In this document: positions 1-33,000 of the stretch, piece by piece
How the letters are laid out: each line of letters begins with the position of its first letter
Numbering within the stretch: the stretch's first letter is position 1
Source: Amia ocellicauda
Taxonomy: Eukaryota > Chordata > Actinopteri > Amiiformes > Amiidae
DNA length: 64,000 nucleotides
Assembly: GCF_036373705.1 (NCBI RefSeq)
Contig: NC_089868.1
Coordinates: 13,206,520 to 13,270,519 of the forward strand
Reading direction: 5' to 3'
Notes under the pieces: model-generated
Told to the model about the DNA's origin: nothing
Seen by the model: only the letters and a program-made list of their open reading frames with translations
The model's database searches: none
Program-made: the position numbers and the translations under genes

Positions 1-3000
1 AAGTGCTCCATTTTGATGTGACTACTAGTACTGTAGCATCGTACCAGGGGAAAAACACTTGAGGTATTTAATTTCCCTCATGCAGTCTATAGGCTGCCCT
101 TGTTAAAAATTAACACTCGGCTACTAAAATACTACATCTATAACGGTCTTGCAAGAAGCCGTACACAGCACCTGGGTGTTTAAGACCTTTTTAAACCATG
201 CTGTTGTGTAACATTTATTAGGAACCTTCTGGGATTGAGTTCAAGACCAAAAGAAATTGGGCAACAGAAGTGTCTGCCGTGTGGGAGGAGCAGGGGGGGA
301 AAAATGCAGTGCTTTTATAAATTAAGTATTGAAACAAAACATTCTGTTCTCTTGCATCAGTTATTTGACAGTTACCAAGCAGCTGGTCTGTTAACTGTTC
401 ATTGGAGGGCTAAAAATAAGCCCTGTTTATAGATTGTAAAATATAAATACAAATTGTGAGGTAAAAAGTTATATAAGGCTTCATGACAGGCTGTCAATGA
501 CATTTTCTCCAGCAGTGAAGCAGAGATTCCCTCATTATTAAGTGCTTCTGAGGTGGTGTAATGATTAAAAAAATGATTTTTTTTGTTTGTTTTTTTAGGA
601 GTAAATCTTAAAATGCCCATCAGGCTTTATTGGTAGTTTTCACATGACATTGCCAAGTTAAATAATGGCTCTGGCGGTGTATGTAGTAATTCAACGTGAC
701 TTTTTAGGATAGCCTGATTGTTATGCAGTTGTTGCAGAGGCGGGGAAGGGTAAAGCATTTAACGGACACAAGACTTTCTGCTTGCAGTCATTATTGTGAA
801 TAGCCAGAAAGTTAGCATTCCATTCCCAATTACAGAGGCTTCTGGGGAAATAGACTGACTGTGTTTAAACAACCTTTTTAAACTGTGAGCAGCAAGGCTA
901 TGTTTTGATGATGTTTGTTGTTTAAAAAGCAGAAATGTAAATAGTTGCAGTGGTTACGATTGGGAAATTGTAGCATTGTGCATAGTAACATGTAGGTGGA
1001 TATGGCTTCAGTACAATAGCAGCACATCTTTGAAAAAAATATTGTAATTAACATAGTGTTTACTCTGTTATTATATAGCCTACTCCATACGCAATGCATT
1101 GTTTTGAGTGACCATATTAATGTTCAAAGCATTGTAACTGTCCTGTTTTTGTTTGACAGTCAGTAAATGCGGGGTGGGGGGTGGAGGGGGAGGAATCTTT
1201 GCAGGTTTTGGCCATCTTATGAATGCAATACGACAGTCCTTTCACAGCCGTGGGGAAGGGGTGTATTTCTAGTCTGGGCAAGAAACGGTGAGATCATGTA
1301 CTGTGCTGTAAGAAATATAGAAAAAAAAAAAGTGAAAGATTAGCTACCACAAAGATTATGCCTTAATTTAAAGGTTTTTAGTATTCAGAAAAACAGTTGG
1401 AAGTACTGGATTTTTAGGTTTCTAAAAGGCTTATGTCTTTGTAACACATTTTCACACACATTTGTGATATTTTTGGTGGTTGTACAATTCATGAATTAGG
1501 AGTAACCATTGCCCATAGAAAATTAGTATTTATCACCATGAATGATTGATGGTCCTGATTTGTAACCAAAATGATTAATCAATTTCATTCTAACTCTTCG
1601 AAAGGCCTGCGAATGACCATTATATTTAGGGGATTTTTTGTCCCAGCTTTTCATTCTCTTTTCAGATCGGCCTGTGAAACCACTTCCATGTTGCTCATTC
1701 TCCTCACAAGACTGCTCCCGTGCTGTATTGTTTACCTAAAAGGTGGAACTGTATCTGTAGTTATTTCCATAAAGGCAGGGAAATTCTCACCCCAAGTGAG
1801 TCAAAAAACCTGTTCTGTTCTTCCCAGTAAAACACAGTGACGGGGCCTGTCCGAACAAGCTTCTGGAAGAGCTGTGATGTGACATTAATATTTTAATTTC
1901 ACAACAAACAATCATTAGTGTCTGTGGTATACTAATTTCGAGCAACTGATTTTAGGGTAATTTTAGCTCTCTGAAATAGTCAATTTGGAAAACAGTGTTT
2001 GTTTACCAAAATAACACAAGACCGAGCTCCGTCTTTTGATATTTGATCCTATTGTATGTTTTTTAGTGTACTGGGTATTCCGCATGTAGGCTACAATGTA
2101 TAGTTGGCTACAGTAACTATTTATTCAGTGCATAAACAGTGTTGCCTTATACATACCATCATAGGGATAATTTCAGGTTTTGTTCCTCTGTAAATATTTG
2201 AAATCGACTGGCTGCTGATGAAACGATTAACTGCTGCACTTCCTGTGTTTTACCATGAGGGAACCATGAGGGTGAAACCACTCGATACTTTGAAAGCTGT
2301 GTGCCGTTAAACATTAACCAGACCTTCAGAGTCACTTTAAAGGCAATCTAGCATTGACCATCCTGAAATTGAGAAGGTGCGGCTGCATCTTTTTAAAGCG
2401 GTAACATAAACACAGCCTTCACCCAACTGCTGACACCAGCTGAACACGGAGTTGCTTTGATCAGTTTTGTGTGCGTCTTTAGTCCTGAAAATGTAGGTTT
2501 TTTTGGAGGGGGGGGAATCTACATGGAATATCTGGATATGACCTTCACTTTGTAGGGCATGGGGTGATGTATTTATTCTGTTCAGAACGTGGAGACCATT
2601 GTTGATGAAATGAGCAGACAATAAAAAAGGGAAGGTGGACAGTGCAGAAAAGTCTTGAAGTTACTTTGTTTTAGCATCTCCCTTTCAACCAGCCCAATAA
2701 AAGTAACACCGGCTCTGTTAGTTTGCCTTTCATGCAGCCTGGACAATACACCTGCACCCCCCCCTCCCAAAACCAGAATGCTGCTTTGTGTTTTGTTGTT
2801 TCTGATCAATTCCAGGCAGTTAAATGGGTATCTAGAATGTCAGATTACCCATTCTCCACTGGGGCTCAAAGGCAGCAGGACAACAGGGACAATGCTCATC
2901 ACATCTGTCATGAGAGAGTGTGAAACCTGAGGGATTATCGTGATTATCTCTGGGAGCACCATTTAAAATCTTTGAGAACTGGCCTCATTTTTATGTATTT

Positions 3001-3370
3001 GTTTGGCGTGCTTAATCTTCTTGTAAAATGGTAAAACCCCCGTAACATCCCAGAAGGTGATCCTCTGAGCTTGTGAGGCACAGTACAGAAATGACCCCAT
3101 TATGGTTCAGTGCTCTGTAGGCCTCTTCAGAGTGGGTTTTAAATGGACAGAATGGGTAAGTGGTGCAACTCGGGGGCTTCGCTATCTAGTGGAAGCATTT
3201 CTATTGCTTGATTTTCAGTTTTCCTGAAAAGTATTCAGTTTTTACCTCTAAACCTTTACTGTACACTTTGTAGAGGTCTCATGATGATGACTGCAGTACT
3301 GTTTGTGACAGAATTGTAGTCATATTGTAACCACTTTTACCGTTATTGTTGTTATTGTTTGCTCTTTCAG
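1..3370. other. PKN2 upstream intron (partial)
   Basis: AT-rich sequence with no open frame resembling a protein. It must be intronic, because the first coding exon here starts in mid-protein with a split codon. A GT/G-rich tract lies at about 1167-1192. No recognisable full transposon was seen. Confidence 0.75.
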
Positions 3371-21400
<18,030 letters not shown>

Positions 21401-22346
21401 CCTTCAAACACTCAACACTGTGAATGCCATAGCTGACTGTAGCTCACAGCAACCCCTCCGAGAAGATTTTGTGGTTCTTCCAAACCTCCATTGCACTCTG
21501 TGCCGTTTAAGGACCCCTGATTTTAAAGCAAATGAAGATTTATTTTATCTTTATTTTTAAATATAAAACCTGCCATTTCAGAACTGATGAGAAGTGGCCT
21601 CACTCAGCACGTGACCAGGTTGTGTTGTCGGAGCACTGGGAATGTTTTTAATGGACTCGTGTTTGAGGAAACAACATCCACATCTTCAAGTTACTTTTCA
21701 CACTTGGGCACATTGGAATCATTACTGTAATAACAACCTGTTTTTTTAGTATTTTTTTAATCCCAAAGTTTTTAGTTTTTACATTCTGCCTAGATGGAAT
21801 TGTCATGATGATCTTTTTTTTTTCTGAAGGCCAGAATGTGCCACATAAAGACTTGAGGTGCTTTTTAAAATACAAACACTGAAGTGTGGTATCAAGTTAA
21901 AAGGCAACAACTGTCTTGACTACTTTTTAATCTCTAAATTAGCCAGAAAGGTGCATTTTATTCAGTGACTGAGTTTTTTTTTTTTTTTTCTCCCTCCCGC
22001 TCTCAACTTTTATTAAGGACACTAGTATTGACCCTGCCTTGTCCTCGTATTTATTATGTCTATTTACAAGATGCCTTAATTTTGCGAGTCACAGATTAAA
22101 GGGCTTCCAAGCAACAACTGAGAGGTACTGAAAACCTACCAAAGCTGGCAGCCAAGCAGACTCCACGTCCTCCCAACATTTTGCTCTTCGGTGGTTTCAG
22201 ATTAATGTATTTCCAGTATCCTACCTTTTATGTACCACAATCAGTGAACAAATGTAAGTTATAGTTTTATACTGTATTTTAGTACACCAGCGCATCTTGT
22301 ATCTGCTGTATAGGGTGATTTTCTTTTTTTTTATATATATATATAT

Positions 22347-22413
22347 TTTCCAAACATCCTTATTAGTATGCATATATAATATATATATGCATGCTAATAG
22401 GGATGTTTGGAAA
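22347..22413. repeat. 67-nt near-perfect hairpin in PKN2 3' flank
   Basis: Arms tttccaaacatccttattag and ctaatagggatgtttggaaa, extended by tatgcatatata / tatatatgcatg, pair over about 30 bp with a minimal loop. Probably a tiny MITE; its dimensions also resemble a short-hairpin RNA precursor. Confidence 0.75.
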
Positions 22414-25400
22414 TGTCAACATGTTGAAAAAGTAGCACAGAAAGGTAAGGCAATTCTGGACTTCTCAAATGGAATGTAAAAATGTATATTCATAAAGTGT
22501 ATATCTTGGCGTATAACATGCCAAAGCAGGCTGTATAACAATTGGTGGTCCTTTTCATGTGGCATTAATAGTTTAGACTACGTTGAAGACGTCAGTCCTG
22601 TAACTGTGCTTACATTGGAACAATCCCTCGATCGCAGCGAAATTGTTGCAGTCGTGGTCCTGTGTTTTCACTTTCATTCAGGTATTTTGTGTTGTGGGGG
22701 CTTGGCTGTTTTCATATGATAACTGGACAAATGTAGTCTCCATGCCATTAGCTATACCATTAAAGATGATTCCAAGAGACAATCCTTGAGATAAGCTAGA
22801 CTATATTCTTCTAAAATCAAGTCACGGTGGAGATTTGAAGGTGTTTGATGATGAACAGAACCCAAGCCACAGATCCCACATTGCTAATTACCAAAACTTA
22901 ATATACAGCCTGACACAAGATTTCAGTTCGTGTTTTAATTACATGACATCTACAAAAGGTGGCAATTAATTTGAAACTGATGGAGTAAACTTAGCTCAGC
23001 TAACAAATGTTGTACAGAGAATGTTTTTAAATCTAAATCACTAAGGGGTTTGACAAGGGGGCAGGGTATATGTACACAATTGAGCTGAAAGCACTAATTT
23101 TGTCTATGTAGTTTTAAAATTATCAACTTTTTAGCCTAATTATGAAAATAGATTGTAAATACATTTTCTATATACTGTACTTTATAAGTGGCTGCTTAAA
23201 CATGTTGTCAGGAAGAAGTGGTTCTTTAGGATGGTACACTGCATTGATGTTACAAGCGCTGGCATGGTTATGACCTTGGAAATTGGGTGTTTTGCAGTCA
23301 CTATGCATATCATGAATGCACAAATTAAAAATTTGTAATAGAAAACCCATGTTCTGACTCATTTCCTCTTCCTATATTTGCTTTTCCTTTGTCTCCTATA
23401 TCTAAAAAACAAAGTATTGTTAGAGGTAACTACTACATAAACGGCAAATCTTAAGATGTTCTTTATCGTTTCCTCTTGGGACTGTGCTATGTTCTCCCAG
23501 ACTGTGATCAGATGTTTATCCATTTTACGGTCAGGCTGCACTGCTCGAAAATGTTTTTTCTGAGCCAGGTTTCTGAGCATCCAGCTGAAGCATGGGATCT
23601 TTAGAAAGGTTAAGGTCTGTCTCCAGTTGGAACACGGTTGTGAATGTGGCAGTTCTAACATTTTCAGTCAAGCAGAGTGGTGCTCCTGAAAGACCAGGGG
23701 GAGGCTTAAGTTAGGAAGTCTACCCAGCTTGCTATTTGAATAAACATGCAACCAATAGAAAAATCTAATCTATAAGAGGGGAGTGAATAGGGAGCTTAGC
23801 GTTCAGCTGTTTACAATTTTGCCAGGAACAGAAGGCAGGCAGAGTCGGCCTTAACTCAGGGGCACAGCTGATCCACAGCAGATCAAATGCAAATAAGTGA
23901 CATTTTATGTTGAACTTAATAAACAAAACAGTGCCGAAGCACAACTAGCCCAAAACTTAGTGCAGTTTACCCTTTCTAAACTGGACAAACAGGATTGCTA
24001 CCTTCAGTTACACAATGTGTGGAGCATTGTAGTCTTCAAATAACCCTCTTTAAAGGGATTTCCATTTCAGATATGGGAAAAGGGAGGAAGTTATGACTTA
24101 GTTTGGACTGTTTGTCATTTTGGGCAAACAGGAAGGGCTAATGAAACTGGTAGCTGATTGCATGATTAAGATATTATATAAAGAAAGCCTTAATCCAAGT
24201 CATTCAAACAAGAGACACAGTTAAAACCATTGTGTAAAAGTATTTCCTTAGATTGGTTTACTTAGTGTAACTTCTGGGATTTTAAGACACTTGAAGTAGA
24301 AAAAACATGGCGGACGCTTCTCTAAAACAGCGACGATCCCAGTTCACAGTACCTATACTGGTTATTGGAATATAATGCAGAAATATATATACTTTGGGGA
24401 ACATTTTCTGAAACTTCTGAAACGCATTCAAACAATCGGCGAGAGAGAAAATAGTCAAGAGCATCAAACCGCTGTCTGTAAAGGACAAGCTGAAAAATGT
24501 TTTAAAGGAAACCTTGGGTACTGGAGCAGAACCACCCTAAAACCAGCACAGAACAGGATTGGTTACTTAAGTCTTGGGGGAGGAGTCTCATGTTTTGAGC
24601 AGTGCTGGTGGGCGGGACAGCAGAGTGTGTGAGCCAATGGGAGGCCCAGCCTGCCAACTCCAGTGACAGAGTCGCCGTAGTCTCTGGCAAGTAGGCGGTG
24701 GAAAGTTACTTAAATATAAATTAGCCCAGGGGTGAGGAGGTTAACTTTTTAGAATGTTTTGTCCTTTTTATACAAGCAACTAGCTTACATTAGTCTAGTT
24801 TTATTCAACCAGCCCAGATTGGGTGTGTAGGAACAGCAGCTTCACAGGCAGTCTAACAAGGATTAATGAGTAAATCACTGGTATGGAAAGGAAACCAAGT
24901 GCTGATAACGGACCAAAGGGGCACACGGAAGGGCCTCTGAACACTGATCCACGACATTCCGGGCATAGCTCCATTATCTCAAGACTAAATCCACTGGCAT
25001 GAATACACATTTAGGTACTGAAAGATTAGGCCCTGTATTTAACATCAAGGCGATTTTCCCTTTCAAAGACCAGTTTTATCCACTGCGATCCACAATGAGT
25101 GTAAGTGCACCCGTACTCAAGTGTGTACCAGGGGTGTTTTTCGGAAGTCTCCGCTTTCTGAACGATATTGTGAAAGTTGCAAATCTTCCAAGGGGTGAGG
25201 GAAGCGGGCCATTTCTTTCACTTGGTTCATTTAAGAAGTGGCTGAGTGAGGAGAACGGGAAAATTGTTTATTTGCAGTAAAAGTGGGACAAGTCTTGACT
25301 AGAGACAAAACCATTGAGAATATGGGCTCATTAAATCAGACCTGTACTAGAAATGTAATTGTGTGAATCTGTCAGGACCCATGAATACAATAAGTCATGG

Positions 25401-25630
25401 AGACATGAATGGTTTCCATAAAATCCATATGTAGTATTCATCCCTCATTAATAAATCATACATCTATACTGCATTGAAAATTACTTTGTGGAATAATCAA
25501 ACCTTTTCAAGACCACTTTATGGATACCGTGAAAAATACCCACTGAAATATCAAACACTCCTGCTTTTAAAGAATTATGGGATAAAATTAATTGACTTCA
25601 TAAATGGTAAGCATTTGTTAATGAAGACGT

Positions 25631-25636
25631 TTTATT
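25631..25636 (-). terminator. GTF2B: Candidate GTF2B poly(A) signal
   Basis: The plus-strand tttatt reads AATAAA on the GTF2B strand, about 380 nt after the stop codon. Position is plausible for the family but untested. Confidence 0.4.
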
Positions 25637-25946
25637 AAGTTACTAGGTGTATTACATACAACTGACAAAATAGAACTTGATTATTTCCTACAAAAGAAAG
25701 TGTAAATACAGTATCAAACCAGTCTTATTGCAACCAACTATGCAATTACATTTCTTGCACTTGGACATTATATACAGTATTTATGTACACACATGAAATA
25801 CTCGCAGATACAGTCGGCTTGTTTACGCTAAGCTTTGGAATGTGTGTCCTGTACTCGGCTGTATTCCCCTTCCTTTACAAAAGTTCACATTTTTGTAAAC
25901 GGCAAAAAAAAATCAAGTTGTATTCCTTACAAATTTGTTTTAAAAA

Positions 25947-26000
25947 AGGAAAAAAAAAAAAAAAAAACAGAAAAAAAAAAAACTAAAAAATAATAAAAGG
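25947..26000. repeat. A-rich low-complexity tract
   Basis: Runs of A broken by single bases, about 12 bases beyond the GTF2B stop; U-rich in the GTF2B 3'UTR. Confidence 0.8.
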
Positions 26001-26012
26001 TGCCCAGGTCCT

Positions 26013-26146
26013 TTACAGCTGAGGCAACTTATCCACAGGTGTGTCGAATTTGAAGTCCGGTGGGAAGAGGTCAGCAGCACGGGGGTAGATGAGTCTGTAG
26101 GACTGTCTGATTGTGACATCCGCAACTCCGGCAATGTCTCCAATCT
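26013..26146 (-). CDS. GTF2B: GTF2B coding exon 7: C-terminus, stop
   Basis: Acceptor ctttcag. Encodes [18 protein letters not shown] and ends [11 protein letters not shown] with TAA at 26013-26015. Confidence 0.97.
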
Positions 26147-29100
26147 CTGAAAGACAGGGTGAGAAATATGACAACATACACACGTGTTCGGTCACAAACT
26201 GCATTAAGAGTAGAGTAAAGACAGAGGGAGCCGACGGAGATGAGGGACGATCTTACCTTTCTGGGTCTTTTTCTCCGCAGAAGCCTGGGATGCCATGTAA
26301 ATGGCCGCAGCAGCGACGGAGATGGGGCTCCTGCCAGGGACCAGGTCGAGCTCTACAGCTTTCCTGGCAATGTAGGTGGCCGCCATTTGCACCTGTTTGG
26401 GCAGTCCTAGGTTGGAGCAGAATCTAGACATGAAGTCTCCAGTTGTAATCAAGTCCACACTTGTTTCAAGGGCCTTCAGGATCAGCTTGAAACACCGGCC
26501 AATTTCTTTTTTGGAAATCCTGGACACTGCACAAATTTCTGAGAAGACAAGGAAAAGGAGGGAGAATGTTAACTCGACTGCCAGAAAGCTGATATAGTAA
26601 CAATTATACAAGTATTGCGCATTAACATGCTAATTTAGTGTAAACTGAACTATGAATACTACCTGTAAATTGACAGATTTGCACTTTGCACTATAAGGAA
26701 ATAGAAATTTCCCACAAGTAACTTCTCTCCCCCTGCTGTTATGCAGAGGAAAGACTGGAAGAGAGGGACTACATAAATCAAACCAAAGTGAACACTTGCC
26801 GAGTGTGCAGTTGTACATGGACAACATTTCCATTTACATTTAGTTTAATTCTCTACTACATTCACATTCTGTAATCATTTTTTAATTACTAACCAAGTTT
26901 AAAATAGGAAGCACTCAAACTGACATTGTGAGTGTAATCAGGCAGTCTATCACAATTAGAGCTCAGAGGGGTACAGTTTACTATTGTACTGGAGGAGCTT
27001 AAGATTTTTCCATAGATTTTTTTTTTTTTTTTTTTCCATTTTTTAAAATGTCCAGTGTGGTCTTGATGTTTTAAAGAATGATCTTAGTTGATTACCCACC
27101 TTTAAATGTTCGCGGAACTCCCTCTTGTCTGCAGGCGATATAGAGGCAGGCTGAAGCGATCGCGTCGTTACTTCTTCCCTTAAGGCTCTTCTGCTCATAG
27201 ACTTGCTTAAATAAGTTATTTGTTCGGTCCTGGCAATTGAAAATGCAACATTTAAATTAGCTTCAGGCCCTTTAATTAGTAAAAGCATTAAAAATGCAAG
27301 CACTCATTACCTTATGCTAAACAAACCCAACGGTTTCAATAAAAATGATGGCATCTGCTCTGCACTTACGATGATATTTCGGGGGAGATTGATTCTGTCC
27401 GCCATGTTGGTGATTTCTTTAAAGGCGTTCAGCATGGCCCGGTCAGAACTGCTCATGGTTCTGCGGTTCTGATATTTTGAGTTGCCAAACTCATCAAAAC
27501 TTGCAGCGCCAGTTCCCTAAAATCCAAAAGATTGCATTGGAAAATTCAAAAACCTAACAAATGCCATCTAAAATGCAAAAAAAAGAGACACACCAGCCAT
27601 CTATACAGCATTCTGAGGACGTTTCAACAAGATTTCCTTAAAAGAAACCCTTGTTTGGTTCTCTCTCCAGTATGGTGCACTTGTATGTGAAATTAAATTC
27701 TACATTACCTTGCTGATCATCGTAGTCAAATCTCCCCCGTTTAGAAGAGGGTTCTGCGCATCTCCAACTCGAGATGGGTCTTTGGTGGCTTTGTCATTGC
27801 TGAACGTCCTCCATTCTGACCCGACATCAATAACTCTGTCACCTGCAGAGGAGACAGAACCACACTTAACATAAGGCGCCACATTTAGGGTTTCGCATGT
27901 TCACAGCAGCTGTTGCTCTAGTCCCGAGACTTCCTAATGAACTTCAACCCATATCGAAGAACGGAAAGTGGGGGGGAATCCATGTAATTGCAATCGTAGT
28001 ATCTGCATTCTTCTATTCTCTAGGCGATTTTGTTCAACAGATACACAAGCGCCTGAACAAAACCTCAACTCTGCGGTGACGATTACTGGGCCCTTGCTGG
28101 AATGCGGGCGTTTACAATGCTCTTTGTAAAACCCTGCAGCCTGCTGGGGGCGTGTGTGATGCAATTCCTCAGTTTGTCAAGACCAAGTAGGAAGTTCTGT
28201 AAGTTTCCAAATTTAAACTATGACTCATTTCCATGAGAAAAAAAAATAGGGCAGGTTTTAGGCTGGAATCCAGGAGTCTTACTGTTGATATTATAGCCCT
28301 CTCTGCTTGGAACTAATGAGAAACCAAGGTCACTAATATAGAGACGGATTCACGAAGGAAAGACCAACTGATTCATGTTCCCACACGGACGCGTTAGATC
28401 GAGGAAATTAAAGTCTTGGTGGAAAACACAACTGAACTTACCATAACATCCTGTTCAAAATGGACACCTACATTTACATGAAAATCCGACATTGAGTGAG
28501 GTTACAAGTTACCCGCTTCTTTTCAAATACAAGTAAAAGTCACAATATCCCATTTTAGGCACCCAAGGTTTTTAATTTGGGCAGATAATTTATCAAATCA
28601 AACACGACTAACATGGATGTTTAGAAAACCACACTAACTCCTATTCGCGTTCCAAAAAATTACATCAAGGGGGACGTCAAAAATAAAATGCTATTTAACA
28701 GCAACACTGAGCTGGACAAAACCTGCAGTACCATTCTCCATCGCTGAACTAAAAAGAAAAAAATCTAATTTAAGACGCGATTCTACAAAATGTATAAAGC
28801 CATAACTAAATCAATATTTTACATATCATTAATTCAGTGTCGAAGTACCAGTTATTCAAACCCTTACAGTTCATCATCTATTATATCTTTTGTGAACAAA
28901 TCGAAAATACAACACACTGGCCCCAGGAAAGGTTATTCCGACCTAACAAATCAATCTAACCAGAATCAGAAATTATTTGTTCTGTTGGAAATCCGCCTTC
29001 ACAAATATGTAAGCTAAACAACACTCGAGCAGTCTGGTGTGACAATCTATAAATGTGTTGCACATCAATGCAACGGGACAGAGTTCCTCCACAGTTGTGC

Positions 29101-30018
29101 GTTTCCATTTCCATTCAAACATTTCAAAACTAGACCAGACGACTCTTTTCAGTGTTATATTTTGAATAAACAAGCTATTTTGGGTCTTTTCCTAACGTCA
29201 ATTTCTCCCTATATACATATATATTTTTTTAAACTTCATAATTATGTTCCTCCAATGGCAGATCACGTATGAGGACAAGAGGCAATTGATCCGATCATGT
29301 ACACTGAATTGAGGCTAAAACTGGCCAAAGACGTCTTCAGTGTACACGATTGGATCAACTATGAAGATGCTGGTTTAAAATTAATTGTACAAATTCAGAG
29401 CAACAGGATCACAATCTGAACACCAAACCTGCAATATTATCAAAGCAATCCCACCAGAAAAGGATTCCACCAGTTGGCCGTTAATCATTAACTCAGTTCC
29501 CGCTGGGGGGAAAATCAATAAAACGCTGTGATCTTTTCTATGCGTTAACCTTCTAGAGGACGGAGACTGGAAGGGTCGTTTGGGTCCCTTTAATTCAAGA
29601 TTACCTCTTTCTCCCGTTGGTCTCTGCAAGTAAACTGGGAATTGTCGAGATGCCTATATGTAGTGCTTTAGCCACGTCAATAAGCCTACTAATCTGAGGC
29701 CCGTGTGACCTGCACCAAGATGGACTGCCCCAGATTCAATCACCAGTCATTTCAACAGTATATGAAGGCGATTATCCCACCAGGACTCTCAGTTTAGTAG
29801 TCAAAGTGGTGCTCTGGGGAATTTAGGAAGGATCTCCATCGAGTACACAAACTCACAGTGGCTTTTCAACAGAATCGACAGTTATTCTAGCAGGGCCTCT
29901 CGTATACGCACAGCTCAGCCAGAAGAGTGTGAACAAATTCTCACTTCTGGCAACAGCTCACCACAGTTGGGGTTTCCTCATTTAACAGATGTGAGATTTT
30001 GGTTTTGTGGCTGCACGC

Positions 30019-30091
<73 letters not shown>

Positions 30092-33000
30092 TTGCTACAC
30101 AAGTTATGAATTAGTGAAGGTAAGTTGCTCCTTAGTCTACAGTTGATGCTGGGTTTGCCTCCCACACACTAGAGAGCAGCTAAATAATTGTATGGTGTCT
30201 ACTGCCATCTAGTGGCAGACTTTACACATTTAGGAGGCTGCTGTCAAGTTACAACCCACACATCCCCAGACTTCCTACATTACTTTAATATCTAGGATAA
30301 TGTCAGGAGAATAAACTAATGTCTGCTCTAATGATCACCCTCCACGTGACCATGACTACATTCAAAAAAACGATCCACTACATCGAACACAGGGCAGACC
30401 CTGGTCACACTCCCTAAACGCTTGGTCATCAACTTTTGCAAAGGGGGTTTTAAATGTGTTAACCACACAAAATGCACAATAGGCAGTTTGAAGCAATGAT
30501 TGTGGTCTCTTCCTAGGTGGAAAGCTATTTTTGATTAATTTTCTGATCTAGTAACCTACAAAGTAACAAATTCTCATGAAATCAGTCGGGTAGAATGGAC
30601 CTGTAATTCCAATTAACTTAAGTTTGTCACAAAATGATACAAAACAGATCTAATGTTTTTTTTCCAAGCACTGCCATGTAGAGCCCTAATCACTTCTGAG
30701 TTTTGTTTTGATTGGACCAATTTCTTTAGTCTAGATTTAGAGACGCCTATTAAATTTAGTTTACAAAGACTTTGGCATTGGATGAACTAGGGACCGGTTT
30801 CACCCTGTATATTGGTGCCCCATATTAACCCCATATAAAACGGCAGGGCATCCTCATCTACATGTGATCGTCAAGAGCACAAGGCCACCCTGCAACATGT
30901 GCTGCTTTAATATATTAAATGACAAGAACATTGCTAATCTACCTCCCTACCAACCACACCTAGTTATATTATCCTCTGAAACAAACTTCACTGTGGTGAT
31001 GCAATCTGCTGGCTTCATTATGGACCGTGGGATTCTCTTAAAAGCTTACCTACACCAGTATGATTTTAAATCCAGTGCAGAATGGTTGGTAATCTGAAGA
31101 ATAGGATGCAAGAGCAGGTGAATTAATCTTTTAAGGACTTTGTCCAGGAAGAAATGCAAACAACCTCAATGAACATTATATACATTGCAAACCATAATGG
31201 AAGCTCAGGGGGGAAATACAATCATTTCCAGTAGATTCAGAAATCTTATACAGTAGAAGCTATTGTGCCAAAAGCACAGGAAAACACAGAAAGGCCTTTG
31301 TATACATTAAAACTAACTGAACTTTGAAATGCTATTACTACACAGAGCAGCACTTGCAATATATTACTATACCAAACCTCCCGTTTTAATAGAGCTTCCA
31401 CACTGCGTCCTAGACTTGAATATCTAGGATGTTCCAGTTGTCTCTTCCTGGCCAATAATTGGGTTTGCATTCCAGAGATGCAGTACTATATCAATCTGTG
31501 AAGCAGCAAACGTATCCTGTTAACTAATCAATTACCCATGCCTCTGATATTCAGATGGAATTGATAATTTATCTTTCAAGTCCCATGGTTTCTTTGTTCT
31601 TGTATAGTCTTATTTATATTAGCATAAGTAAGCAAATTAAAACAGGTTAAGGATACTTGGACAAGGCTTGGCAGAGTACACCCAGTGGCAGGTGTACACT
31701 GTAATTAAGATCTCTGAAATGCAGTATCCGAGGACTCCTCAATGTCCAAAACCAATTTGAATCTACATTTTCCATTTATTTACTTATTTTATAAACACAA
31801 CCCAAACCGATTAGTATGTGTAATACAACAAAAAGGAAGATGAACTCTCAAACCCTTTCCATTGTCCTTCCAAAATCCAATTTCTGTTGACACTAAAAAA
31901 AAAAAATTGCCATGTCCACAACAGGATCTGCTTTTTGTGTCACAGAATAACCACACTAGCAAACAAATGAACACATTTTCATCATAAAATAGATTTCCCT
32001 TTATTTAAGAAACTTTTGTACACATCCATCATGTGAGTTTTATTAATGAAAAAGAAAAAAGTACAATAATTGTCATCAAGTCTATAGGCAAAAGCGGTAT
32101 TAAGACGGATGAAATATTACATAAACCGTGTTTGTGATAAAACACTAGACTTTTCAATTGCAAGATTCAACAAACTGCTCCGCTGGCAAAGCATTTATTG
32201 ATAATGCAGAAAGCCTAAACAGTCAAATGTCGCATCTGTCGGTATTGCTGTAACATGAAGGCTGGCTTCATAATCACGGTCTAATTTACATGTAGCAAAG
32301 CATTTTCATACAAAGCTGTTATAATCTTCCACTGTGGATGTAGTGATTCTGAATTATATAACACCGCTTTTGAAATGAAAGTGTGATGTGAGTATTGAGT
32401 GTAAAGAACACAGTGTTACATTGTGAAACAGAGAAGCTGGATAATGTTCTTGGGATTGAGTCCCAAGTTTTAGTGAAAAGCTTGTTTTCTTGTTAAAGAC
32501 ATAAATGTTCCGATGATGGCGCAATTTCCAGATAATGCAGACTTTCATAGCCTCTTCACTTGCTTGTCACTCCCCGTTTCTGGCTTTGTATAAGGTTTCA
32601 GAGCATTCCCTCAACTAAACTTCAAAGCAATTACAAAAAAATTACACATCAGCAGGGCTGTCAATTATACCCAAAAGGCATACACTTCTCTGACCTTTTC
32701 CAGCTGTATACACTTTTACTCACTCTGATTACTAAACTATGGAGAAATGTCACTACCTCACCAGTGATGAGATCTTCTCTGCTATCTGCAAGAAGGAGAG
32801 AAAGGACGCACAGTACCAAGAAATGACAGTGAAGACCTGAGCAAAAATCATCTGGCTTCATGTCAGCTGGCCATGGATAAATCCAACCCCCCCCAAACTA
32901 AATCTAAAAATGCTGGTGGGGAGAGAAAAACAAAACTAGAACCACTCTTTTAAAATGTTCCCTCATTTAGAGTAGGGCTGCCCAGATCCAGGCTTTGTGG

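Larger units (their letters stand above)
21401..26012. other. Tail-to-tail region: PKN2 and GTF2B 3'UTRs
   Basis: The PKN2 3'UTR runs + from 21401; its end is unclear. Candidate poly(A) signals are ATTAAA at 22095 and 22759 and AATAAA at 23739. The GTF2B 3'UTR runs - from 26012, with an A-rich tract at 25947-25989 close to the stop and a minus-strand AATAAA at 25631-25636. No further protein-coding gene was recognised between them. Confidence 0.7.
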
